Of a DNA stretch of 64,000 nt, positions 1 to 9,105 are shown one piece after another (the stretch's first letter is position 1; each line of letters starts with the position of its first letter). This DNA is from Bacteroidota bacterium (GTDB lineage: Bacteria > Bacteroidota > Bacteroidia > Chitinophagales > Chitinophagaceae), in contig JAEWKK010000020.1 in the NCBI GenBank assembly GCA_023386045.1, forward strand, positions 108,221 to 172,220. Direction: 5' to 3'. The position numbers and the translations under genes are program-made. The notes below the pieces were generated by a model. It was given only the letters and a program-made list of their open reading frames with translations. It did no database searches and was not told the origin of the DNA.

Positions 1-466
1 TAAAATAAAGAAGATCAGCCATGATGGCCTGCTTGCCAAATTCCTTATTGGTGAGGCACCTGTTATAATCCATTCCTTCATCACCCAGTATCTGTAATCT
101 TGCCAATTGGTGAAGGCTTTCTTTAAACAGCTGGTAAACTTCCTCTGAAAATCCTTGCTTTTCAAGTATTGACAAAAGGGTTACATCACCAAAATCTTCC
201 TGGAGGTAAGATTCCTTATCCCTGCTCACCGCCAGTATGGAAGGAACATTCAGGCCCTTGCTTTTGAAATGGCCGGCAAAATAAATGAAGGTTTCATTTT
301 CAGTCGAATTGATACCATGAGTGGCAATAACGGTCTTACCCTCAGCATCAAAAAGCCTGAAATAGCGCCTGTCACTGCCCGACTGGGGCAGCACATCCAC
401 CTGCACAGGTTCCTTCCCCGACCATTGCTGGTATAAATCCGAAACAACATCAATTAATGCCTGCAT
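1..466 (-). CDS. AmgK-like sugar kinase (APH-fold phosphotransferase), 3' part cut by window edge
   Basis: The first 155 codons of a minus-strand gene are visible, starting at ATG 464-466, and the frame is open to the window edge. The N-terminal part has the pattern of the aminoglycoside-phosphotransferase-fold kinases related to AmgK: a glycine/serine loop GSDRRYFRL near residue 31, and a conserved LQEDFGDVTL segment near residue 85 that corresponds to the hinge between lobes. The catalytic lobe lies outside the window. AmgK phosphorylates the anomeric carbon of N-acetylmuramic acid and N-acetylglucosamine, feeding MurU. Here it sits divergently next to a MurU-like gene, which supports a role in peptidoglycan sugar recycling. 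In Bacteroidota such proteins often carry a RapZ-like C-terminal domain, which cannot be tested here. The family call is good; the exact substrate is inferred. Confidence 0.72.
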   Translation of the reverse strand, partial: MQALIDVVSDLYQQWSGKEPVQVDVLPQSGSDRRYFRLFDAEGKTVIATHGINSTENETFIYFAGHFKSKGLNVPSILAVSRDKESYLQEDFGDVTLLSILEKQGFSEEVYQLFKESLHQLARLQILGDEGMDYNRCLTNKEFGKQAIMADLLYF

Positions 467-627
467 GTGACAAATGTAAACTTCCTGGAAATTAAAATCA
501 GATTCAACAATAAGGGAATTTAAATCAAAAATCCCGTGAACTGAAGTTGTTAATTAAAAATCATATGCCAGAGACAAAAACCGGTAGAAAAATAAGTTCA
601 ACTACGGATGGTTTGAAATTTGTTGCC

Positions 628-657
628 TTGAGCAGATTCAGAGTTCAGCTAACTTTG
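628..657 (+). promoter_or_regulatory. Bacteroidota-type promoter for the MurU-like gene
   Basis: TTG at 628-630 is followed after 19 bases by TAACTTTG at 650-657, an exact match to the Bacteroidota -33/-7 consensus (TTG, N19-21, TAnnTTTG). It lies 20 bases before the ATG at 678, so the expected leader is very short. Confidence 0.65.
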
Positions 658-677
658 AAAAGGATAAAATTCACAAG

Positions 678-1391
678 ATGAAAGCAATGATTTTTTCAGC
701 CGGCCTCGGCACACGTTTCAAACCATGGACAGATAATCATCCAAAGGCACTTGCTGTTGTTAATGGTAAAACCCTTCTTCAGCGGAATATAGAATACCTG
801 CAGCAATACGATATACGTGATGTGGTGGTCAATGTGCATCATTTTCCCGACCAGATCATTGATGCCATTGAAAAATCTGATGGCTGGGGTAGCACTATCA
901 CCATCAGTGATGAATCAGATGAATTGCTGGATACAGGAGGTGGCTTATTAAAGGCCAGGCACTTATTATACAGGGAAACACTTCTCACCATCAATGTTGA
1001 TATTCTTACAGACATCAACCTCAAATATTTTCTTGCTTATCACCAGCAACAGAATTCTTTGATCACGCTGGCGGTTTCGGAAAGAAATACTTCCCGCTAT
1101 CTCCTTTTTAATAAATACAACCGGCTGGTAGGCTGGCGTAATACAAAAACAGGAGAAGAAAAGATCGTGATCGAAACAAAGGATATTTTTCAGAAAGCTT
1201 ATAGTGGTATTGCTATTTTTGAACCTGAAGTTTTTGATCTCATTCCATTCGCCGGAAAGTTTTCACTCATCGATGTTTACCTGGCGCTTGCTCCTCAATA
1301 CAAGATCGCAGCCTTTGATCATACAGGGGAGAAGATCATTGATGTTGGAAAGCCTGAAGCTGTGGCCGAAGCGGAAAAAATGTTTTCATAA
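678..1391 (+). CDS. murU: MurU-like sugar-1-phosphate nucleotidyltransferase
   Basis: This 237-residue protein has the nucleotidyltransferase (GT-A, NTP_transferase) fold. The N-terminal signature GLGTRFKPWTDNHPKAL at residues 9-25 holds the nucleotide-binding G-x-G-T-R and the catalytic lysine of PKAL. The metal-binding aspartate is in the NVDILTD segment near residue 108. Length and motifs match MurU, which makes UDP-MurNAc or UDP-GlcNAc from the sugar 1-phosphate made by AmgK. It is cytoplasmic. The gene is divergent from the AmgK-like kinase and has a consensus promoter just upstream. A general mannose-1-phosphate guanylyltransferase-like role cannot be excluded from sequence alone, but the pairing with the kinase favours cell-wall sugar salvage. 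Confidence 0.75.
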   Translation: MKAMIFSAGLGTRFKPWTDNHPKALAVVNGKTLLQRNIEYLQQYDIRDVVVNVHHFPDQIIDAIEKSDGWGSTITISDESDELLDTGGGLLKARHLLYRETLLTINVDILTDINLKYFLAYHQQQNSLITLAVSERNTSRYLLFNKYNRLVGWRNTKTGEEKIVIETKDIFQKAYSGIAIFEPEVFDLIPFAGKFSLIDVYLALAPQYKIAAFDHTGEKIIDVGKPEAVAEAEKMFS

Positions 1392-1458
1392 TTCACATAG
1401 TCTTTAAATAAATCAGCTTTGTCTGGATTATCTTACCCTTCCTTAATTCTTGCAGTCA

Positions 1459-3405
1459 ATGAAAAAAATCCTTTTGATCATTCTTGCCAACTCTTTTTTT
1501 ATTGTTGGCTTTGCCCAGAACAAGTACGACCATCGAAAAGCATTTGATCCCCAATTTTATCCTCAAACAGGTAATGAATTCAGAAGTGCAGGAGGTGAGC
1601 CTGGTCCTAAATACTGGCAGAACCGTGCCGATTATTCCATAAACTGCACACTGGATACTATAGCGCATTCTGTAAATGGCACTACGGAAATCACCTATAC
1701 CAATAATTCGCCCGACAATCTTAAATTCCTTTGGCTGCAACTGGATCAGAACATTTATAAGGAAGGATCAAGGGGTTCAGCCACCACTACGCAAACAGGA
1801 GGTCGTTGGGCAAATGCACAATACACGCAGGGTAGTGTGATCAAATCAATAACCATCGAACATGGGGGTCAGAAGTATCAACCCAAATACAATGAATCGG
1901 ATACAAGACTGCAGGTATGGTTGCAACAACCTTTACAGGCCTCCGGTAATAAGATCAGGATCATCATACAATATGGATTTACCATTCCCGAATATGGCAC
2001 TGATCGCATGGGCAGGATTCAAACAAAGAATGGCTGGATCTATACAGTGGCACAATGGTTTCCAAGAATGGCAGTTTATGATGATGTGCAGGGATGGAAT
2101 ACACTTCCTTACCTTGGAGCAGGAGAGTTTTATCTTGAATATGGTGATATTGAATACAGCATCACCGCACCTTCCAGCCTGGTGATAGTTGGTTCAGGCA
2201 CTTTGCAAAATGAAAAAGAAGTTTATTCGACAACCCAGCAGATGAAACTTGCTGCTGCCAGAAATAGTGATAAAACTGTTGTTATCCGTTCAGCTGAAGA
2301 TGTAAAAAATCAGAACTCGAAGCCAAAGCCTGGCAACAGCACATGGAAGTTTAAAATCCAGAATACAAGGGATGTGGCCTGGTCTGCCTCAAAAGCATTT
2401 GTGGTGGATGCGGCCAGGATTAATTTGCCCAGCGGGAAAAAAGCACTTGCCATGAGTGTTTATCCCGTTGAAAGTATTAAAAAAGATGGATGGCAAAGAA
2501 GCACTGAATTTGTAAAAGGAAGCATCGAGCACTATTCAAAACAGTGGTTTGAGTATCCCTATGATGTGGCAGTGAATGTGGCAGCAAATGTCAGTGGTAT
2601 GGAATACCCTGGAATTGTTTTCTGCAGCTATCATGATGCCGGTGGAGATCTTTGGGGAGTAACCGATCACGAATTCGGACATATCTGGTTCCCGATGATT
2701 GTTGGTAGCAATGAAAGAAAATATGCCTGGATGGATGAAGGCTTCAATACATTTATCAACGGACTTTCAACCAAAGAGTTTAATAAAGGTGAGTTTGAGA
2801 AATTTTCATTTTTTCCTCCCGAAGAAAGCATACCCATTGCATTTTCAAACACCATGGATCCTTTATGGGCCGCGCCTGATGTTATACAACAGCAAAACCT
2901 TGGATTTGCAGCTTATCTGAAACCGGCCATGATGCTGGAAGCATTGCGAAATGTAGTGCTGGGTCCTGAAAGATTTGATATGGCCTTCAGGGAATACATC
3001 AAACGCTGGGCTTATAAACATCCAACACCCTGGGATTTTTTCAGAACCATGGAAAATGTTTCGGGTGAAGACCTAAGCTGGTTCTGGAGAGGATGGATAT
3101 TTAATAACTGGAAACTTGACCAGAAAGTTACAGGTGTTACCTATGAAGAAAACCAGCCAAAAAATGGTTCATCCATCACCCTTGAAAATCTTGACCAGAT
3201 GGTGATGCCGGTAACTGTACTGGTGAAAGAAGAGAATGGCAAACAACACCGTGTTGACCTGCCAGTTGAGGTATGGCAACGTGGTCCAGTATGGACCTTC
3301 AACCTTCCTTCTACCAGCAGGATCACTGAAGTGGTGCTGGATCCTGATAAAAAACTACCGGATGTAAACAGGAAGAACAATACCCTGAATCCCAAAGCAT
3401 TTTAA
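1459..3405 (+). CDS. Secreted M1-family metallopeptidase
   Basis: The 648-residue protein starts with a cleavable signal peptide (residues 1-20, ending FAQ). The ATG at 1459 is preferred to an in-frame TTG nine bases upstream because it gives a normal signal sequence. The M1 zinc site is intact: HEFGH at residues 404-408 and the third ligand Glu427 in WMDEGFN, 18 residues after the second His. The upstream GMEY segment near residue 380 stands where aminopeptidase N family members have their substrate-gripping GxMEN motif. It probably trims peptides in the periplasm or outside the cell, and M1 members of this size are common in Bacteroidota. The gene stands alone and ends at a strong bidirectional terminator. 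Peptide specificity cannot be told. Confidence 0.9.
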   Translation: MKKILLIILANSFFIVGFAQNKYDHRKAFDPQFYPQTGNEFRSAGGEPGPKYWQNRADYSINCTLDTIAHSVNGTTEITYTNNSPDNLKFLWLQLDQNIYKEGSRGSATTTQTGGRWANAQYTQGSVIKSITIEHGGQKYQPKYNESDTRLQVWLQQPLQASGNKIRIIIQYGFTIPEYGTDRMGRIQTKNGWIYTVAQWFPRMAVYDDVQGWNTLPYLGAGEFYLEYGDIEYSITAPSSLVIVGSGTLQNEKEVYSTTQQMKLAAARNSDKTVVIRSAEDVKNQNSKPKPGNSTWKFKIQNTRDVAWSASKAFVVDAARINLPSGKKALAMSVYPVESIKKDGWQRSTEFVKGSIEHYSKQWFEYPYDVAVNVAANVSGMEYPGIVFCSYHDAGGDLWGVTDHEFGHIWFPMIVGSNERKYAWMDEGFNTFINGLSTKEFNKGEFEKFSFFPPEESIPIAFSNTMDPLWAAPDVIQQQNLGFAAYLKPAMMLEALRNVVLGPERFDMAFREYIKRWAYKHPTPWDFFRTMENVSGEDLSWFWRGWIFNNWKLDQKVTGVTYEENQPKNGSSITLENLDQMVMPVTVLVKEENGKQHRVDLPVEVWQRGPVWTFNLPSTSRITEVVLDPDKKLPDVNRKNNTLNPKAF

Positions 3406-3408
3406 TTA

Positions 3409-3433
3409 AAGCCTCCTTCGGGAGGCTTATTTT
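3409..3433. terminator. Bidirectional intrinsic terminator between convergent genes
   Basis: A perfect stem, AAGCCTCC / GGAGGCTT closed by the stable tetraloop TTCG (3409-3428), is followed by a T run at 3430-3435. On the minus strand the stem is followed by TTTAATTAA. It serves the M1 peptidase gene and the converging phosphoesterase, whose stop codon (3427-3429) lies in the stem. Confidence 0.85.
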
Positions 3434-4530
3434 TTATTGATGGCTTCCAGTAATTCTTCCAGGGGAGATTCTTCAAGGATCATTCTTTCTGGAACTCCTT
3501 TTTTTGTGTTCCATTTTACGAGGCGGATGCAATCTTCTTCAATTTCAATTCCAGTGATATCGCCATCATTATTGCAGCAACAGCCACTGTTGAAATAAGC
3601 CGGCTTGAGTTTCAGATAATCCGGTGAGATCTCCTTGTATTCAAACTTGCGCAGGTGAATTTCATTTTGAAGTGAATTGATCATGCCTTCGTCCTTCATA
3701 TCCCTGGCAAAAAGGAGACTGCGATAAAGGCGTTCAAGATGTGTTAATGATTCAAACACTGGCTGGTGCGTATGGCCTGTGATCAGGAATAAATTTTTCT
3801 GCTCTTTACTCCACTCATACATCAGGTGATTGTGAGTAGTCTTTAATTGTGCATCGTAGGCAGGTGTGTTAGGATTGATCTTCAAAAATGATTGCAGTGG
3901 TGCCCAGATTTTTGAAATAAAGAATTTACTGAACCAGTTACCATCACTCACAGCATCTCCCTGGTGGCCATGCGTGCAAAATATATTGACTTGGGTTGCT
4001 TTTACTGTTGTTTGCAGAAGCACACCTTCATAAATGGGAATCTCACAGCCATAAATTTCTTTCAGCTGCATGGGTGCAAATGGATCATTTTGCCAGTACA
4101 GGTCATGATTGCCAAAGATCTTTACAAACCTGTTTTGGATTGCAAATCGTTTTTCCTTTTCAAACGATGGTTGTTGAGATTTCTTAACTGCGGATAATGT
4201 ATTTTCCCATAATTCCTCGCAATCTCCAAGCGCTATATAGAAATAGCCTTTTTCGTAATAATAATCAAGGGCTGCAAGATAATTGGGCTCACAGATCATA
4301 AAATCATCCGCGCCATTCCTTGCACCTTTATGTTGATCCGAAAAAATAATAAATCTTTCTTTTGTGCAATCAAAAGGAATAATAGGACCTTTTTTCTTCT
4401 CGCCTTTGATGATACAATCCAATAAAGATGAAAGGGCTTTGAAAATACGCTCGCGCTCAGGCTTTGAAGAAAATTTATTGGAAGCCCAGAGTACTGGTTT
4501 GAATAATAATTTCCTCAACCAGGTTAGCAT
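3427..4530 (-). CDS. Calcineurin-like metallophosphoesterase
   Basis: This 367-residue cytoplasmic protein has all metallophosphoesterase blocks in order: FSDQH (Asp65, His67), GDCEE (Asp103), GNHD (residues 140-143), THGHQGD and TGHTHQP. These build the two-metal centre of calcineurin-like phosphatases. The start ATG (4528-4530) overlaps the trehalase stop by one base (TAATG), so the two are probably translationally coupled. The substrate is unknown. The family covers protein phosphatases, nucleotide pyrophosphatases and lipid A precursor hydrolases, and nothing in the sequence selects among them. The residues before about 45 are not part of the fold. Confidence 0.85.
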   Translation of the reverse strand: MLTWLRKLLFKPVLWASNKFSSKPERERIFKALSSLLDCIIKGEKKKGPIIPFDCTKERFIIFSDQHKGARNGADDFMICEPNYLAALDYYYEKGYFYIALGDCEELWENTLSAVKKSQQPSFEKEKRFAIQNRFVKIFGNHDLYWQNDPFAPMQLKEIYGCEIPIYEGVLLQTTVKATQVNIFCTHGHQGDAVSDGNWFSKFFISKIWAPLQSFLKINPNTPAYDAQLKTTHNHLMYEWSKEQKNLFLITGHTHQPVFESLTHLERLYRSLLFARDMKDEGMINSLQNEIHLRKFEYKEISPDYLKLKPAYFNSGCCCNNDGDITGIEIEEDCIRLVKWNTKKGVPERMILEESPLEELLEAINKK

Positions 4531-6080
4531 TATTGGAATTTGTATTTTTTGATCAATGCCATTAAAACCCCATTAGTCCATCCAAAGCCGTCCTGTGTGG
4601 GATATTCACCGCCTCCGCCAATCCTGTCTGCATCAACCACATCATATTTCTCCATCAGTTTTCCCGTAGCTTCAAAAACTTTTTTATTGAGCGCAAACCA
4701 TCTTGAAGCGATATTTATTGCCAGCTCATGTTCCCCATAATTTTCAAGTCCGCAAACAACCACCCATTGCAAGGGTGCCCAACCATTAGGAGCATCCCAT
4801 TGCTGTCCTGTTTTTCTAAGCGTGGTGACCATTCCACCGGCTTTTAAAAACCTGTTAGCAACCGGCAGTGCTGCTTTCATTTTTGAACTGTCGGCAAGTT
4901 TTAAAAAGAAAGGAAAAAAGCCTGCAAGAGTCAGTTCATTAGATTTTGATCGGGACGAAATATTATAATCAGCATACCATTTTTTGGCAGGTGACCAGCA
5001 ATATTTATTAATTGCAGCATTTCTTTTATTTGCCAGCTGCAGGTATAATGTTGATTTCAAATGATCGCCGCTCAGGGCATATGCTTTTGCCAGAGTATTT
5101 TCAAGATGATACAACAGGCAGTTCAAATCAACTGGAATCAGATTAGTGGTTTGAATGGAGGATAAATTTTTGCCATCACGAAACCAGCGACTGCTGAAGT
5201 CCCACCCACTTTCTGCAGCAGACCTGATGTTTTTATACAGAAGTGCTTCAGCTGAAGAAGATAATTTTTTGGAAGAAGCCAGTTCAAGATCTTCTTTATA
5301 AGATTCCTGCCTTGGCTGTGAAAGCTGGTCCCAGTACCTGTTAAGCCAACTGCCATCCGGCATTTTAACCAGGTGCTTTGTTTCAGCGCTTCTGTCCATC
5401 CAGTAATCATATTCTTTTTCAAGAGCAGGCAGATAGATCACATAAATTTCCTTACCTCTTATTTCTGCAAGCAGATCAAGCATCAGGGAAAAAAAAGGAG
5501 GCTGCGAGCGGCTTAGATAATAACTACGGTTTCCGTTGGGAATGTGCCCATATTTACTGGCCAGGTAAGCAAAATTTTTTACCATGCTTTCCATAAGATC
5601 ATACTGACCGCTTTCCTTAAGTCCCAGCATGGTGAAATAGGAATCCCAGTAATAGATCTCGCGGAACCTGCCTCCAGGAACAATATAGTCATAAGGCAAT
5701 GCAAGCAGCGAACTGCCACTTGCAAACGAATCAGTTTTTCTTCTTAACACAGTCCAGAGACTATTGATATGACTGACAAGATCTTTTTCCTTAGTTTGAA
5801 ATTCAATTGGTGGTGTCGAAGGAATAATGAAATTTTCCTTCACAAATAATTCAAGGCTGAAACGAATCGCAGGATTATTTTTTATGGCCAGGTATTCAGC
5901 AAGTATCTTTTCAGGTTCTTTCCTGGGAATGCAGTCAACAAAGGTTTTACTGTCTGCAAAAATACCTGACTCCTGTACATCCTTAAATAGCTCACCATAA
6001 ACCTTATCAGGTGTAAGTTGCGCCATAATGAACTGGCAACAACTACTTAGGAAAAGGAAAATGATGAGTCTTTTAAACAT
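4530..6080 (-). CDS. treA: Periplasmic trehalase, GH37
   Basis: The 516-residue protein has a signal peptide (residues 1-20, ending FIMAQ). Both GH37 signatures are present: PGGRFREIYYWDSYF at residues 135-149 and QWDAPNGWAPL starting at residue 427. The glycine-rich GGGGEYPTQDGFGWTNG segment near the C-terminus is the third typical block. Trehalase hydrolyses trehalose to two glucose molecules, here probably in the periplasm. The gene follows a RidA gene by 36 bases and overlaps the phosphoesterase start, giving a likely three-gene minus-strand operon. Confidence 0.93.
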   Translation of the reverse strand: MFKRLIIFLFLSSCCQFIMAQLTPDKVYGELFKDVQESGIFADSKTFVDCIPRKEPEKILAEYLAIKNNPAIRFSLELFVKENFIIPSTPPIEFQTKEKDLVSHINSLWTVLRRKTDSFASGSSLLALPYDYIVPGGRFREIYYWDSYFTMLGLKESGQYDLMESMVKNFAYLASKYGHIPNGNRSYYLSRSQPPFFSLMLDLLAEIRGKEIYVIYLPALEKEYDYWMDRSAETKHLVKMPDGSWLNRYWDQLSQPRQESYKEDLELASSKKLSSSAEALLYKNIRSAAESGWDFSSRWFRDGKNLSSIQTTNLIPVDLNCLLYHLENTLAKAYALSGDHLKSTLYLQLANKRNAAINKYCWSPAKKWYADYNISSRSKSNELTLAGFFPFFLKLADSSKMKAALPVANRFLKAGGMVTTLRKTGQQWDAPNGWAPLQWVVVCGLENYGEHELAINIASRWFALNKKVFEATGKLMEKYDVVDADRIGGGGEYPTQDGFGWTNGVLMALIKKYKFQ

Positions 6081-6116
6081 CGGGCATGGTTAAGATTTGC
6101 TGAAAGGAAGTACTTA

Positions 6117-6500
6117 TTATGGCTTCACGGCTATCATGCTGATCTCCACATTTACAAATTTCGGTAACGCAGACACCTGTACTGTTTCCCTTGCAGGAAA
6201 ATCTCCATTAAAATATTTTCCGTAGATCTCGTTCACTTCTGCAAAACGGTTCATATCCGTAAGGAAAATTGTGGTCTTTACCACATCACTCAATTGAAGC
6301 CCGGCTGCATGTAGAATTGACCGCAGGTTTTGCATCACCTGGTGGGTTTCTTCCTGCAGGTCTTTGTTTTTTAAATTACCAGTTGCAGGATCGATACAGA
6401 TCTGACCTGAAATATATAAACTGCCCTTGACAAGTATGGCCTGGTTATAAGGACCAATGGGTGCAGGCGCATTCGGGGTATTGATAATTGTCTTTTCCAT
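6117..6500 (-). CDS. ridA: RidA-family enamine/imine deaminase
   Basis: The 127-residue length is exact for the YjgF/YER057c/UK114 family. The substrate-binding arginine is Arg104 in the ARETVQVSALP block, and Glu119 follows in NVEISMIA. The N-terminal PIGPYNQA and SGQI segments are also typical. RidA hydrolyses reactive 2-aminoacrylate and related imines released by PLP enzymes, protecting cytoplasmic enzymes. It is the first gene of a minus-strand group with trehalase and the phosphoesterase; no functional link among the three is evident. Confidence 0.92.
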   Translation of the reverse strand: MEKTIINTPNAPAPIGPYNQAILVKGSLYISGQICIDPATGNLKNKDLQEETHQVMQNLRSILHAAGLQLSDVVKTTIFLTDMNRFAEVNEIYGKYFNGDFPARETVQVSALPKFVNVEISMIAVKP

Positions 6501-6588
6501 TCTTGCAATTTCATGAATAAAATCTAAACAGCATGACGTTCTGCAGGAATTCTGAAGTTTCTGCTTTCCTTCATCTTACTTTCGCATC

Positions 6589-7218
6589 ATGGATATTCTT
6601 GTGATCGCCAGTGAAAATCAAAAGCATGAGCTGACCTCTAATGGTATAAAGGAAAATGTAAACCTGGAATGGACAGAGGATCTGCATTTGGTGAATCAAA
6701 AAAAATATGAGGTAATAATAGATCTCTTGTTTGAGAATGATCCTGATCGGATCGATATTTTACAAAATCAGGATTCACTGGTGATCATTAACAGTGTTAT
6801 GGATACACTCATTCAAACCAGCGAATCATTTATAAGACTGAATGGTTGGGATGGTTTTTTGTCAGCACCCATCCTGGAGGCTGCCTGCAATGATGATTCA
6901 TTAAAACAAAAAGCAGAAGCAGTTCTCAGCAGCTTCAATAAAAAAATAGAATGGCTTCCCGATGAAGTCGGTTTTGTTAGCCCTCGCGTTATCAGCATGA
7001 TCATTAATGAAGCTTTTCTGGCCCTTGAAGAAGGAGTGAGCTCAGAAGAAGACATTAATACTGCGATGAAACTGGGAACCAACTATCCCTATGGTCCTTT
7101 TGAATGGGCAGAAAAAATTGGCGTGCATAAGGTTAGTGCGCTTCTTACCAGGCTTTCAATTGACAATCCCCATTATACGCCCTGCCGTCTGATCCTGCAG
7201 TCAGAAGAATCCTGCTAA
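6589..7218 (+). CDS. Degenerate 3-hydroxyacyl-CoA dehydrogenase-like protein
   Basis: The 209-residue protein has a clear 3HCDH C-terminal helical domain (about residues 115-205; GFVSPRVISMIINEAFLALEEG and the NYPYGPFEWAEKIG block). The N-terminal half keeps a trace of the Rossmann half but lacks the GxGxxG nucleotide-binding loop, and the catalytic histidine region (normally HFFNP) reads LNGWDGF. The protein is about 80 residues shorter than a full dehydrogenase. It is therefore unlikely to be a working NAD-dependent dehydrogenase. It may bind acyl-CoA or be a regulatory remnant. The start is ATG 6589 and the gene has no close operon partner. Confidence 0.7.
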   Translation: MDILVIASENQKHELTSNGIKENVNLEWTEDLHLVNQKKYEVIIDLLFENDPDRIDILQNQDSLVIINSVMDTLIQTSESFIRLNGWDGFLSAPILEAACNDDSLKQKAEAVLSSFNKKIEWLPDEVGFVSPRVISMIINEAFLALEEGVSSEEDINTAMKLGTNYPYGPFEWAEKIGVHKVSALLTRLSIDNPHYTPCRLILQSEESC

Positions 7219-7316
7219 AAAAGGTATTAGTTGTAGGCAGGAAAGATTTATTGCTCTAAATTGCTAAAAGATTTAGTAATTTAGACTTTTATCAGTTGAA
7301 ACGAAAACCTTTTATT

Positions 7317-7928
7317 ATGGAGCCTGTGAATTTCCAGATGCCGGGTTACCGCATCAATGAATACCTGTTGGTTGTAGTGCCGCCTGAAGATCTCTGGCAA
7401 AAAATAGTGAGGATAAAGCAGGAGTTTTCTGAAAAATACAAGCTGCCTTCTGCCAGATACCTGAAGCCACATATTGCACTGGTTAATTTCCTCGCTCTTG
7501 ATATGATGGAAGAAAAGATCGTACATCGGATCCAGTCAATTGCCATGGGCATTACTCCATTCAAAGTTGAGCTGAAAGATTACAGTGCCTATCCATCTCA
7601 TACCATTTATATCAATGTGACTAGCAAGCTGCCTTTGCAAAATATCATCAGGCATTTAAAAGAAGCGCAACGTTTGATGAAACTGAGTAATGAGAACAAA
7701 CCCCATTTTATAGAAGAGCCACATATTGGTATTGCAAGGAAACTAAAGCCCTGGCAATTTGAACAGGGATGGCTGGAGTTTTCGCATCGGCAGTTCACCG
7801 GGAAATTTATTGCTGACAACATGCTCTTGTTGAAAAGAAAGGCTGGTGATAAATCTGCCTTCCAGGTAGCCAGGCGTTTTGATTTCCAGGATCTGCCTGT
7901 GTTAACAAAGCAGGGCAATTTGTTTTGA
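7317..7928 (+). CDS. 2'-5' RNA ligase superfamily (2H phosphoesterase) protein
   Basis: The 203-residue protein carries the two histidine motifs of the 2H phosphoesterase fold: PHIAL at His52 and PHIGI at His136, spaced as in LigT-type proteins. The second residue of each HxTx motif varies, as in many bacterial paralogues. Members act on 2',3'-cyclic phosphates or 2'-5' linkages in RNA. The ATG at 7317 is chosen over an in-frame TTG at 7296. The gene precedes a radical SAM gene by 64 bases, so the two may be co-transcribed. RtcB, another RNA end-processing enzyme, lies 1.7 kb downstream. The exact substrate is unknown. Confidence 0.78.
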   Translation: MEPVNFQMPGYRINEYLLVVVPPEDLWQKIVRIKQEFSEKYKLPSARYLKPHIALVNFLALDMMEEKIVHRIQSIAMGITPFKVELKDYSAYPSHTIYINVTSKLPLQNIIRHLKEAQRLMKLSNENKPHFIEEPHIGIARKLKPWQFEQGWLEFSHRQFTGKFIADNMLLLKRKAGDKSAFQVARRFDFQDLPVLTKQGNLF

Positions 7929-7992
7929 TAAAATCACAGCAGCTGAATGCGATGATTGCTCCCTTATTTAATGAAAGAACACCCTTAATCAT

Positions 7993-9078
7993 ATGAATGC
8001 TTCTCCAAATGAAAATGATCAGGCTGCGGATACCTATAAAAAAGGAAGGGGCGCCCAATACAATACAAAAAATAAATTCCTGAAAAATGAATCCACAAGG
8101 GAACATGTGGAAGGTATAGATGAATGGATAGAGCCTGATGTTCAAACCCAATACCTTGAAGTTTTTCCAAAAACAATTGTAAACAAGGTTGACAGTCCTG
8201 ATGTGGGCATGATGTACAGCATGAATCCTTACCAGGGTTGTGAACATGGCTGTATATATTGTTATGCACGCAATTCATTTGAATACTGGGGTTATAGTGC
8301 AGGTCTTGATTTTGAAACCAAAATCCTGGTAAAGAAAAATGCGCCGGAGCTGCTGCGTAAATTCCTGATGCATCCAAAATGGGATGCTACCCCCATCATG
8401 TTGAGTGGCAATACAGATTGTTACCAGCCAGCGGAACAAAAATTCAGACTTACTAGGAAATTACTGGAAGTATGCAATGAATTCAACCAGCCGGTGGGTA
8501 TTCTTACAAAAAACGCATGGATCATCAGGGATAAGGATGTACTGCAGGAGATGGCGAAGAAAAAGATCCTGTCGGCCATGGTTTCCATTACTTCACTTGA
8601 TGAAAATATCAGGAGAGCCATGGAACCCCGGACCACCACCGGCAAACAAAGACTGAAGGTGATTGAAGAATTGAGCAAGGCAGGAGTTAGAATGGGTGTG
8701 ATGATGGGCCCTATGATCCCTGGCTTGAACGAACACGAGATGCAGAGGATCATGAAGTCGGCGAAGGAAGCCGGTGCAAGCTTCACCGCCTATACTTTTA
8801 TCAGGTTGAATGGAGCTATCAAATTGCTATTTCACGACTGGCTGTATAAAAACTTTCCTGATAGTGCAGATAAGGTCTGGCACCTGATAGAAGCGAGTCA
8901 TGATGGCAAGGTGAATGACAGCAGGTGGGGCACGCGCATGAGGGGCGAGGGTAATATCGCCCAGATGGTTTCCCAGCAATATAAAAAATACGGAAAGCTC
9001 TATGGCATGAATGAAGAAAGATGGGATCTGGATACCAGTCTTTTTCAAAGACCCGGAGAACAGGGAAAATTATTCTGA
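7993..9078 (+). CDS. PA0069-family radical SAM protein (SplB-like)
   Basis: The 361-residue protein contains the radical SAM cluster motif C-x3-C-x2-C (Cys83, Cys87, Cys90, in GCEHGCIYCYAR) followed by the NSFEYWGYSAGLDFE segment typical of the PA0069 / Rv2578c branch. Further conserved blocks are SGNTDCYQP and the MGPMIPGLNEHE segment of the barrel. It binds a [4Fe-4S] cluster and generates a 5'-deoxyadenosyl radical. The substrate is not established for this branch, which is only distantly related to spore photoproduct lyase. It is cytoplasmic and lies downstream of the 2H phosphoesterase. Confidence 0.82.
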   Translation: MNASPNENDQAADTYKKGRGAQYNTKNKFLKNESTREHVEGIDEWIEPDVQTQYLEVFPKTIVNKVDSPDVGMMYSMNPYQGCEHGCIYCYARNSFEYWGYSAGLDFETKILVKKNAPELLRKFLMHPKWDATPIMLSGNTDCYQPAEQKFRLTRKLLEVCNEFNQPVGILTKNAWIIRDKDVLQEMAKKKILSAMVSITSLDENIRRAMEPRTTTGKQRLKVIEELSKAGVRMGVMMGPMIPGLNEHEMQRIMKSAKEAGASFTAYTFIRLNGAIKLLFHDWLYKNFPDSADKVWHLIEASHDGKVNDSRWGTRMRGEGNIAQMVSQQYKKYGKLYGMNEERWDLDTSLFQRPGEQGKLF

Positions 9079-9105
9079 TGTAATATGATTAGTTGATTGC
9101 AATGC

